Source of the DNA: Paludibacteraceae bacterium
Lineage (GTDB): Bacteria > Bacteroidota > Bacteroidia > Bacteroidales > Paludibacteraceae
Assembly: GCA_016937795.1 (NCBI GenBank)
Contig: JAFGVV010000044.1
Location: 1 to 32,113, forward strand
Reading direction: 5' to 3'
DNA: 32,113 bases
The position numbers were made by a program, and so were the translations under genes. Of the stretch, positions 7,402 through 16,600 are shown piece by piece. The first letter of the stretch is position 1, and every line of letters starts with the position of its first letter. The notes beneath the pieces were generated by a model, which was not told the DNA's origin, ran no database searches, and saw only the letters and a program-made list of their open reading frames with translations.

Positions 7402-8784
7402 TTACAAAGATGAAGTTTGCTTTTTATGCAGCATCTCTTTGTCGTTATCACTATACCATTTAACAAGCTGTTTGGTCAATTTGTCTGTCAGTTTCTTGTT
7501 TTTAGCAGAAATATCGGTCGTTTCGTTCGGGTCGGACTTCAGGTCGTAAAGTTCGGTTACCGAACCATCGGCATTGCAGTAGAGCTTAAAGTTCTTGTGT
7601 CTGATAGCCAGTTGCAAGCTTCGGTTAACCTTTTGCGGATAGTTAAACGTTGCATTACGACCATACTCCCAGCGCAAATCCTTTTTACGGCTATAAACCT
7701 TATTTGTGAGGAAGGCTTTGCTGATATTTTCACCATCAATATCGTGGTGCGTTACATTAGTGGCACCTGCAATATTTGTAAGTGTAGGCATTAAATCGAT
7801 GGAAGCAATTACCGACTTACTATCGGTTTGCCCGGCCTTAATTTGTGCAGGCCACGATATAAAGAAAGGCATATTGATACCGCCTTCGTAAAGGCTGTTT
7901 TTTACGCCACGTTTCTGATTGGTTCTTATTTGATCAAACGATGGCGAAGGTCCGTTGTCGCTTGTAAATACGATAATGGTATTTTCGGCTTTACCCGATG
8001 CTTCGATATAATCGAAAAGCCGACCCAGTTGCTTATCAAGTTCTACTATAACTCCAACCAGGTTTTTCTGCGATTCGTGCGAATTCCGGTCCTGCTCCGT
8101 AGCTTCATCGTAAACCCATGGGGTGTGCGGATCGTCGGGCCAAAGATTGAGGAAGCATGGCTTTTCAGAATTATTTTTCAGAAAATCAATACATTTATCT
8201 ACAAAATATGCAGTACGGTTCCAGCGCCGTACGCTGTCGGTTGCCGACCAAATCCAGTTCGATGATGTGATTACCGGATCGGGATCGGGGCTTTCCCAGG
8301 TTGACACATAACTATCAAAACCATAACTGGTAATTTGAGGCGCATTTTTCACATCGCGTCCGCCACCCATGTGCCATTTTCCAATGTGCGCCGTTTTGTA
8401 GCCTACGGTTTTCAGGTTTTTTGCCAATGTGGGTGCGCTGCTGTCCAGAAAATCGGATTGCTCACAGTTAGAATTAAACTTCTTGTTGTTCAGAAAAGTG
8501 TTGATATTCCAACGGATATGATACATTCCGGTGGTAAGTGCCACCCGCGAAGGAGAACTCACCGGACAAGCGCTGTAATACTGCGAAAAGATTTTCCCTT
8601 TAGCAGCCTGTTTGTCGATATTTGGCGTTTCAACCACTTTTCCATTGGCAAACGACACATCGCCCAACCCTAAATCATCTGTATAAATAATGACAATATT
8701 GGGCTTAGAATCTGGCTGACTTCCAACAACGGGAGCAGCCAACGCCACTGCTGGCGTTAAAGCAAAGAGTGATTTAAAATTCAT
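7402..8784 (-). CDS. Sulfatase (S1 family, Ser-type)
   Basis: Third sulfatase of the cluster. I start it at the ATG at 8784-8782 (MNFKSLFALTPAVALAAPVVG), which gives a normal Sec signal peptide. An open frame continues upstream to a TTG at 8901, but that extension looks non-coding. From the ATG, YTDDLGLGDVSF near residue 34 holds the metal-binding aspartates, the signature SSPSR is Ser76 to Arg80, and FTSDNGPSPSF and KNSLYEGGINMPFFISWP follow as in S1 sulfatases. Length (460 residues) is normal. It probably acts in the periplasm on a sulfated sugar; position specificity is unknown. It belongs to the same run as the GH43 gene upstream and the sulfatase 23 bases downstream. Confidence 0.9.
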   Translation of the reverse strand: MNFKSLFALTPAVALAAPVVGSQPDSKPNIVIIYTDDLGLGDVSFANGKVVETPNIDKQAAKGKIFSQYYSACPVSSPSRVALTTGMYHIRWNINTFLNNKKFNSNCEQSDFLDSSAPTLAKNLKTVGYKTAHIGKWHMGGGRDVKNAPQITSYGFDSYVSTWESPDPDPVITSSNWIWSATDSVRRWNRTAYFVDKCIDFLKNNSEKPCFLNLWPDDPHTPWVYDEATEQDRNSHESQKNLVGVIVELDKQLGRLFDYIEASGKAENTIIVFTSDNGPSPSFDQIRTNQKRGVKNSLYEGGINMPFFISWPAQIKAGQTDSKSVIASIDLMPTLTNIAGATNVTHHDIDGENISKAFLTNKVYSRKKDLRWEYGRNATFNYPQKVNRSLQLAIRHKNFKLYCNADGSVTELYDLKSDPNETTDISAKNKKLTDKLTKQLVKWYSDNDKEMLHKKQTSSL

Positions 8785-8901
8785 TTTGATAAAATTATGA
8801 TTTAAGATTGGAGTATTTCGGAAACTATAAAAGTAACAAATTAACTGAGTATAGCCGAATAAAATCGACCCTAAAGATGAAAATATTCGACCATAAAACA
8901 A

Positions 8902-10026
8902 CTATTGTTTGCAACGCTTCGCATCGGGACGGAATTTGCCTTTTACAATTTTCAGCGGTACAAGCCCCGGGCGACATGTTTGCTCGTATTCGGCAGCTTG
9001 TGCTCCGCGGGGGTTAAAAAACATGGTGGCCCACCATTTTCCGTTTTTATCCTGAAAAAGATTGTTGTGTCCGCCACCGGTTATGGCATTGTAACGTTTA
9101 GAGTACGGACCGTACACATTATCGGATGTTGCAATAATACAGTCGTAACTGTAACGGGTTTTGTTACTATCGACCTGAGGTGCATAAGTGTCGCCTTTTT
9201 CGAGACGATGCGACCAGATGGCCTGAACCAAATGATATTTATTATTGTGCTTAAAAATAAAGGCGCCTTCGACATAAGGTTCCGGGCTGTATTTTTGCTC
9301 TTTAATCTGACAAATTTCTTCGGCATACCCGCTCATATCGGGTTTCATTTTAGCGATATAATGATTATGACCTACAAAATAAACTGTTCCATCTGTATCT
9401 TCAAAAAGACTTCCATCAATTTCGGGGTAAAGCGGACCGGTTCTATTTCCTTCAATATTCACGTAAGGACCTTCGGGACGACCGGTAGTACTTTTCAGAA
9501 TGAATGATCCACGACCACCTGCCGACTCGTTGAGACAAGCCACAATAAACCAGTTTTTGGCACTCTTGATATAGTGCATCTCGGGAGCCCATACAGCATG
9601 AAAGCGGTTGTCGAGCGGATCACCATTAATTGATTTTTTAGGATACTTTTCGCCTTCCTTATACACTTTCGGATTTTTCTGCCAGGTGCCATCCTTTTCC
9701 ATGGACCAGATAAGTCCCATGGCTTCCCACTGTTTCATATCCTTCGACCGCCACAAGTACAAGCCATCGTTCCAGTCCCAGCAATGTATCTGTCCGGGGA
9801 ATTCGCGTCCGGGAGTTGCCGTGGTTCCGGTCATATAATAATACCCATCGGGAGCCAAAGTAACCCATGTATCCCGCATCCAATAATCAAATTCAGGTTT
9901 TGCGCAGGCTGGTATCCGAGTTTTAGGGTCGGTTGTTTTTGCCGCACCATATTTCACAGCATAAACATTTGACAATAAAGAAAGTAAAACCAAAACCAAA
10001 CCCGTTTTAAAACTAATTCTTTTCAT
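8902..10026 (-). CDS. GH43-type glycoside hydrolase, secreted
   Basis: A 374-residue enzyme with a signal peptide (MKRISFKTGLVLVLLSLLSNVYA) and a five-bladed-propeller GH43 pattern: catalytic base Asp52 in MRDTWVTL, the pKa-modulating Asp204 in EIDGSLFED and the general acid Glu253 in YVEGAFIF. The blade motif HAVWAPEMHYI and the metal-site-like GGGHNNLFQD are also present. GH43 enzymes act on alpha-L-arabinofuranosides, beta-D-xylosides or beta-D-galactosides; the locus favours arabinose. It is only moderately similar by eye to the other GH43-type proteins here and may belong to a little-studied subfamily. It follows the large GH43 gene by 63 bases. Confidence 0.83.
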   Translation of the reverse strand: MKRISFKTGLVLVLLSLLSNVYAVKYGAAKTTDPKTRIPACAKPEFDYWMRDTWVTLAPDGYYYMTGTTATPGREFPGQIHCWDWNDGLYLWRSKDMKQWEAMGLIWSMEKDGTWQKNPKVYKEGEKYPKKSINGDPLDNRFHAVWAPEMHYIKSAKNWFIVACLNESAGGRGSFILKSTTGRPEGPYVNIEGNRTGPLYPEIDGSLFEDTDGTVYFVGHNHYIAKMKPDMSGYAEEICQIKEQKYSPEPYVEGAFIFKHNNKYHLVQAIWSHRLEKGDTYAPQVDSNKTRYSYDCIIATSDNVYGPYSKRYNAITGGGHNNLFQDKNGKWWATMFFNPRGAQAAEYEQTCRPGLVPLKIVKGKFRPDAKRCKQ

Positions 10027-10089
10027 GTGTATATCTTTTATTTTTAATTTTATTCAAACTAATAACATCATCCTCTTCTCTACCTAAAT

Positions 10090-13000
10090 TTAATTCCGAA
10101 TCACAGCAAATCGTTTGGATTGTATTTCATGCTCTGTTCGTGCCACCAGCAGGTAAACTCCCGTGGACAAATTGTCGATACGGATCTTATTGCTCCCATC
10201 GGGTATGTGACTCTGCAACTTTTCGCCCGTTAGTGAATAAACCGACAAGTCGTTGGCCATTTCCACCAAAGAGTAATGCAACTCTGTGGATGCCGGATTG
10301 GGGTATATCTGTAAGTGCTGAGAAACTTTGGTTTCGGACAGCGAGGTTTCGAGCAAATCGACACTACCCTTCACCGTTCCGCCATCGCTGGTGTTAGCCG
10401 TAATTTTTACACTGCCCGAAGCATGACGCGTTACCGTTCCATCATCGCTTACCGTCATTATTGCCGGATTAGAACTTTCCCATTTCAAACGCGTGTTGGT
10501 GGCATTGGCAGGCGCTACCGTGGCTGTTAGCTTTACCGATTGGCCCACAGAGCAGCTTGCCGGAGCAATGCTAATGGTTTTTACCGCCACTGAACCCGAC
10601 TGGTAATGAAGCAAACCGTTGAATACACCCGGCATTCCCTCGGTGAAAAGGCCAACCTGAGACTTACCCCAGTTACCGGTTACCACTGTTTGATAAGTGT
10701 CGTCCAAAAACAAGTGCAAGCCATCTTCCTCGCGGCGGCAACGCAAAAAGTAACCAGCCGAAACGTCCTCATCGAAATAGGCACTGAATGCACGCGCATA
10801 TTTACCCGTATAGTTGGTTACATCCATGCGGATAGCTGTAGCTTTTACCGGTGGAAATGTAAAGTGATTCATGTACGAAAAACGCAAATCACCTTCGAGC
10901 TGAGCATTAAGCGCCACCCACGATCCGTTTTGAAGGGCATAGAATTTTACCGACTGAGGCAAATCAAATGTCTGGTTCAGGTACGGATAGTGCCCCTCGA
11001 ACCATAATATATTCACTCCCGATATGAGCGACTCGTTTCTTAAATCGTAACGGAAACTGGTAGCCGGGTGCGAGGCGTAAGTAAACTGGCGCATAATCTG
11101 CTTTTTCAGTGGCAGACTTTGTGGCTCAATAGCTACACCGTTGTCCAAACCTTCTATTTCGAGCATTTGGGTACCGTAGTTTATGCTTGCCTTTACATAA
11201 TTCTGATTATCTATAAACAGCGGATAGTAACCTGCTTTACCCGAAGCCGGAAGCTGGCTGTTTTTCAGATAGGCCGAAAACTCATAATTCCAAGCAGGGT
11301 CGCCTTTGAAGGTTTGAGCTATGCCGTTTGCATCCGACTGCACTAGTCCGGCATTGCTTACCGCCCAACTGCCCGATTGGTTTTTCCACCCTGCAATATT
11401 TTGATCATACTCGTCCCAGCCGGTGGTGTATTGGATGGCATCGAACGATACCTGATCCGAGGAAGCTACCAGGCCTACCTGTGCGGCTGTTTCAAAAGTT
11501 GTTTGGATATCCCCGTTGAGCGTGAGGTTGAAATAGTCGAGTTCAATTCGGAATTTACCGCCATTTTTGTAGACAACCAATGTGTGCCACGGTTCTTCGT
11601 AGGCAGTAACCAGCGAATTGTTTTCCAGAAATGCAAATTTATCCGGTAAAGCGCGGGTAACAACCTGCGTGCTTCCATCTACGCAAAGTTCGGTTTTCCA
11701 GGTGCCGTTCCTGCCTATCTGCACTTTCAGCCAATTGTTGGTATTCTGATAATATGCATAAACTCCGGCCCACCCATCGGACTGCCGAATGCGGAAAGGA
11801 ACCTCGAAACGGTAGTTTGATTCGGCATCTCTGCGGAGCAACAGTTCGCCGCCCGAGGTGGTTTCAGGCGAAAGAATGCCACCCGAGATTTTCCATTTGC
11901 TATCGTTCAGAAAATCGAAAGGGTAATAAATGGGATAGTCGCAATAATTAATCAGCGATGGCAATGCCGGTTTGGGACGATAGCCACGGGAGTTTTTTAC
12001 CGTACTGCTTTCAACAACCACTTCCTTGTTGTAAAAATGAATACGGTCGATACCCTGAACCTGACTGTTATTAAAATAGGCTTTGTACATCATCCAGCGC
12101 TCAAACCCATTGGGGCCGGTAACAAAATTGGGCTGAGCAGGCCCGATAACGATATCTTCACCATCGAAATTTCCTGTATCGAATAGTCCGAAATCGATAA
12201 ACTGCTGACAATACTGATCGGAACAGGGGCTTGTGGCTTCCACAGCAATTATATTTTCGCCAGCTACAAACAACGATGGATTGAGCGACATACTGCTGTA
12301 AGTATTATTTCGGGTATTAATGGATATTTTATTTCCATTGATATAAAAATCGGCATTGGCAAACACCCAGTGCTTCAACATTATTTTGGAAGGAACCTCA
12401 GCCAAGGTGAATTTTCTGCGAATGTATATTTTGCTTGTATTCCAAACTGTTTTCCGGGCTCTGATTTTTGCATTGGTAAGCGTTTTCCCTGCATAAAGAT
12501 CAAATTCCTGACGTCCAAAACCACCCTGCGATTTTGCCCACGCAGCGTCATTGAAACCCAACGTTGTCCATCCGGTTGCAGGAGTTGTGGTTGTAAAACT
12601 GCTTTCCCAACCGCCGTGTTCGGCACTGTGTAGTATGGTTTTATAATCGAGTAAGTGCTGCTCCGTGTTACGAGCTAAAACAGGATGCGGATATTTTTTA
12701 GAATTATTAAAATTTGTAGGCAGATTGCTTTCGGCAGCACCCACTTCGTACATACCCGAGCGGGGTCCCATTCTGTTCGAAGCAAAAAAATGATAATAAC
12801 GACCCCTGTGCTTAAATAGTTCGGGTCCCTCGAAGTTGACATGACTTACACTGGTAGGGTGTCCGCGCTGATGAGTAAGCTGTACACTACCGGTTGTAAT
12901 GTCTTTGCGCGAAAATGGAGAATTCATTCTGAATGTCCATATTTCAGGACCATCAAGATTGGAAGCTGCTCCGGTAAGTGGATGCGGGTCGGCCGGATTT

Positions 13001-13512
13001 CGCTTTTTCACCCAATACAGCTGACCATCCTCGTCCTGAAAAACCTGTACATCGATTCCATAATCATCAAAAGGCTCGGTAATAGAACCTTCTTTGTACG
13101 GACCAAGTGGAGTAGCCGAGTAAGCATGTCCTATGCCATTCCAGTAAGTATGAAAAACGCCATTTCGATATACTAAATCGCCAGCCTGAATTTCTTTGTA
13201 CCTTGAGCCTTCAGTCCACTTTGGATCGTTGAGCCAGGTGGCTTCGTTGGTGGTTACTGCCATTACGGGACCAGACCACGTTGTCAGATTTTTAGAACTA
13301 TAGATATTTCCGGTCGTAGCTTCACCAATAGCGTAAAAAGTACCCATAAACCGTTCCACAGCACCATCGCGCATAGGCAATATGGGGTTTATAAGCCGGT
13401 TTTGAGTTCTTTGAGCAAACACGTCAGGCGCACTAAACACCAACAATACAAGAACTATAAAACAGAAGTAACAAATTCTGCTTAACCGATTTTCATAAAA
13501 TGTGATTTTCAT
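10090..13512 (-). CDS. Large multidomain GH43-type enzyme with T9SS sorting domain
   Basis: A 1140-residue surface enzyme starting at the ATG at 13512 (a TTG 27 bases upstream is less likely). After a signal peptide ending near VFAQ, a GH43-type propeller begins with Asp48 in PMRDGAVERF, Asp154 in GIDVQVFQDEDG and Glu228 in NFEGPELFKHRGRYYHF. It is interrupted at about residues 285-446 by a jelly-roll domain like those of beta-galactosidases (WESSF, GFNDAAW, YIRRKFTL, ADFYINGNK), then resumes with FVTGPNGFERWMMYKAYF. Two concanavalin-like or discoidin-like beta regions follow (about 530-960), then a BIG2 Ig-like domain (about 976-1054) and a C-terminal T9SS type A sorting domain (1067-1140, starting LQIYPNPAST). 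The product should be exported by T9SS and anchored or released at the surface. A promoter-like box lies 25 bases upstream. Confidence 0.82.
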   Translation of the reverse strand: MKITFYENRLSRICYFCFIVLVLLVFSAPDVFAQRTQNRLINPILPMRDGAVERFMGTFYAIGEATTGNIYSSKNLTTWSGPVMAVTTNEATWLNDPKWTEGSRYKEIQAGDLVYRNGVFHTYWNGIGHAYSATPLGPYKEGSITEPFDDYGIDVQVFQDEDGQLYWVKKRNPADPHPLTGAASNLDGPEIWTFRMNSPFSRKDITTGSVQLTHQRGHPTSVSHVNFEGPELFKHRGRYYHFFASNRMGPRSGMYEVGAAESNLPTNFNNSKKYPHPVLARNTEQHLLDYKTILHSAEHGGWESSFTTTTPATGWTTLGFNDAAWAKSQGGFGRQEFDLYAGKTLTNAKIRARKTVWNTSKIYIRRKFTLAEVPSKIMLKHWVFANADFYINGNKISINTRNNTYSSMSLNPSLFVAGENIIAVEATSPCSDQYCQQFIDFGLFDTGNFDGEDIVIGPAQPNFVTGPNGFERWMMYKAYFNNSQVQGIDRIHFYNKEVVVESSTVKNSRGYRPKPALPSLINYCDYPIYYPFDFLNDSKWKISGGILSPETTSGGELLLRRDAESNYRFEVPFRIRQSDGWAGVYAYYQNTNNWLKVQIGRNGTWKTELCVDGSTQVVTRALPDKFAFLENNSLVTAYEEPWHTLVVYKNGGKFRIELDYFNLTLNGDIQTTFETAAQVGLVASSDQVSFDAIQYTTGWDEYDQNIAGWKNQSGSWAVSNAGLVQSDANGIAQTFKGDPAWNYEFSAYLKNSQLPASGKAGYYPLFIDNQNYVKASINYGTQMLEIEGLDNGVAIEPQSLPLKKQIMRQFTYASHPATSFRYDLRNESLISGVNILWFEGHYPYLNQTFDLPQSVKFYALQNGSWVALNAQLEGDLRFSYMNHFTFPPVKATAIRMDVTNYTGKYARAFSAYFDEDVSAGYFLRCRREEDGLHLFLDDTYQTVVTGNWGKSQVGLFTEGMPGVFNGLLHYQSGSVAVKTISIAPASCSVGQSVKLTATVAPANATNTRLKWESSNPAIMTVSDDGTVTRHASGSVKITANTSDGGTVKGSVDLLETSLSETKVSQHLQIYPNPASTELHYSLVEMANDLSVYSLTGEKLQSHIPDGSNKIRIDNLSTGVYLLVARTEHEIQSKRFAVIRN

Positions 13513-13536
13513 AACAATAAAAATAAAATTCAGATA

Positions 13537-13544
13537 CAAAATTA
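13537..13544 (-). promoter_or_regulatory. Candidate -7 box before the large GH43 gene
   Basis: The minus strand reads TAATTTTG (TAnnTTTG) 25 bases before the ATG, with TTTC about 17 bases upstream as a poor -33. A TCCT half-site on the minus strand (13588-13591) lies at the same 44-base distance as the distal half-site of the beta-helix promoter; the proximal half-site is degenerate here. Confidence 0.4.
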
Positions 13545-13581
13545 CTTTTATTGTAGAGTGCGAAACGGTAATTCTATTCGG

Positions 13582-13607
13582 AAAAACAGGATTAATGTTC
13601 TGTTTTT
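13582..13607 (-). terminator. Weak intrinsic terminator at the end of the regulator gene
   Basis: On the minus strand AAAAACAG pairs with CTGTTTTT over a 10-base loop and ends in five T. It overlaps the stop codon of the hybrid regulator. The stem is A/T-rich with only two G-C pairs, so termination would be partial. Confidence 0.4.
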
Positions 13608-16600
13608 ATTCCTGATTACCGTTTCTGAGTGCAGATATAAAGTCGGAAGGTGTTGATCCGTATTTTTTCTTGAAACACTTTGAAAAATAGTTTGGATCGG
13701 AGAAGCCCGTGCGGTACGCCGACTCAGATATGTTTAATCCTTCGAGCAAGAGTTCCTTTGCTTTACCTAGTCGGAGTGTACGCACATATTCACTTATCGA
13801 CATATCTAGCAGGTTTTTCATTTTAACGTGTAGTACGGTACGACTTATGCCCACGGCCTGTGTGATATCCGAAACCGAGAGATTCTCATTTTCGATATTG
13901 TCATTCACAAAAGCTTTAATAGCGTTCATCAATTTTTCATCGCGTGGATTACGGGCAACAGCAGTGATATTCAGCTCCGGATCTTCTTTAATTTGCTTGC
14001 GGTTTTGTTCGCGTGTACGGAGCATATTTTGCACCATCAGTTCGAGCGCCTGTGTATTGAACGGTTTCTCAATATACATATCGGCACCACTCTCGTAGCC
14101 ACTGATAATATTCTGATGTCCTTGTTTGGCCGTGAGCAGTATAACAGGAATATGCGATGTAAGCAAATCGTTTTTCAGTTTACCGCATAAAGTAATTCCG
14201 TCCATCACAGGCATCATTATGTCGCTTATCACAATGTCGGGGTTCGATTTGGCAGCAATCCTCAGTGCTTCCTCACCATTGGCAGCGGTAAGCACACGGT
14301 AATGTTTTGCGGCAAAAATTTCAGAGAGAAAATCGGCCAATTCCTGATTATCGTCCACCACCAGGAGTGTATATTTTGCTTCCGAATCGATATCGGTATT
14401 CGGGTATTGCGGCACAGGAAGTACCGAACTTTCACGAATTTCTGATTTCTGATAGTTGTATGTAACCAAGAAATTCTGGTCGGCCTTTACTTCCGATTTT
14501 TCCTGAGCTGAAAATGCATTATCGCTTACATTAAGCAGTACGGAAAACTTAGTACCTTTGCCTATTTCGCTTTCTACGGCAATTGTGCCTTTGTGCATTT
14601 GCACCAAATTGCGGGTAAGCGCAAGGCCGATTCCCCAGCCATTCGAGTCAAAATTCTGACCCCGGCGAGTCTGGTAATAGTTATTAAAGACATTGCCAAG
14701 TTCCTCTTTTGCAATACCTATACCGGTATCTTCTACTCTGATATCTAACATGACCTCACCCGCATTTCTTTCGATAATGCAAGACGAAAGAATAATGGTA
14801 CCGCCTTCCGACGTAAATTTTATGGCATTGGACACCAGATTATTTACAATTTTTTCCACATACGATGGCGAGTACCAAACCTCCTCGCCGTTGTTTTCGA
14901 GCCTAAGTTCAAAGTTGATGTCCTTTTTACCGGCAATATCCTTAAACAAATAGTAAATTTCTTCGATAAATTCCAGCGGATTACCTTTTTGGAGGTGAAT
15001 TTGTGTCTGCCCGGACTCAATTTTGTTGAATGTAATCAGCTCATCAATCAGTTTTACCATGCGGTGAGCATTGCGCATTACTGTTTGCAAGCGCGATTTG
15101 AGTCCAAAATCCAGCGCAGCATCTTCAATCACACTCTGAAGTGGAGAAATAATGAGCGTGAGGGGAGTTTTCAATTCATGCGACACGTTGGTAAAAAAAT
15201 CAATTTTCATTTTATTCATCGCCTTGATATTCTCTTTTTCGAGATGTTCCATCTTCATCAGATTTTTTTCTCTGATACGCATCGAAACAAAGCGGAATAT
15301 CAGGAATGCAGCCCCCATTATCAGTAAAAAATAAATAAGGTAAGCCAAATTCGACAAATAAAATGGCGGCATAATTTCAATAGCCAGCAATCGTTCCGAA
15401 GCCTCGTCCCAATTCTGATTTGAAGCCGAAGCTCTGATTTTGAACACATAATTGCCGTGCGGAAGCCCCGAATATACGATGCGTCGCTGATTATTCACGT
15501 AGTTCCACTCACGATCCACCCCTTCCATTTTAATGGCATAAGCAATGTTGCTGGTATGACCAAGCGAAATAGCAGCATACTCAATACTAAATGAGCGAGC
15601 CTGTGCCGAAGTAAGTCTGATTTTAGAAGCTTCGTCGAAACTTGTAGTAAGTGGCGATTTTTCGTCGCGGGCAGTAACAATGTGGTTTCCGATAAATAAA
15701 TTGGAGAGTACAATATTCAGTTTTCGGTTATTAATCTGCACGTTATCGGGCATAAACGATATCATTCCGTTTACCGTACCAAAGTAAAAACGACCGCTAC
15801 GGGCACGCAGGCACGATGAGTAGTTAAACTGATTAACCGGAAGTCCCTCGTCGGTTGTAAAGCGTCGAAGTTCATTTTGGCCCGGCTGCATACAAATAAG
15901 CCCGTTATTGGTACTTATCCACAGTCTTTTATGTTTATCCTGCAATATGCCGTAAATACATTTTTCGTTTTGAAGTAATTCGTTTTCGATTTTGCTTACA
16001 TTATCGTTTTTGAGATTAACCATGTGCAAACCACCGTTGTTTGTACCAATCCAAATTTGCTTTCCCGCATCTTCAAAAATGGATGTGATATAATTATCGG
16101 TTAGTCCGGAGTTATTTTCATTGTTTACCCAACTTTTTATTTCTCCGGTTTTTTTATTGTATCTGAAAAGTCCCTGCGTACGTGTACCAATCCAGACATT
16201 GTTTTTTGAATCGACATAAAGTGTATAAATAAAAATGTTTGACAGGGACTCGTGCGAAATTCTATCAAAGCGCTGAGTAGCTTTATTAAAGAATCGCAAC
16301 CCACGTACTGTTGCAACCCACAACACTCCATCATGATCCATTTCGAGCGAAAAAATCATGTTCGACTCAAGGCCGGTGGCATGGCTTTCGGGGAAGTTTA
16401 CAAAAGAACCTGTTTTCAGATTGTAACGGGTAATTCCCCCTCGAAACAACCCAATCCACAATTCATTCGACACACTGTCGAGCAAAAGAGCATGCACATT
16501 ATCCACCAATGTAGGGTGCTCAATTTTACGAATCTCGCCTGTTCGCTCGTTCAGTCGGTTAAGTCCGCAATCTTCGGTAGCAATCCAGAAAATGCCATTT

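Noticed and set aside
8785..8901. 39-residue N-terminal extension of the third sulfatase from a TTG
   Set aside because: The ATG at 8784 gives a normal signal peptide; the upstream residues look like untranslated leader.
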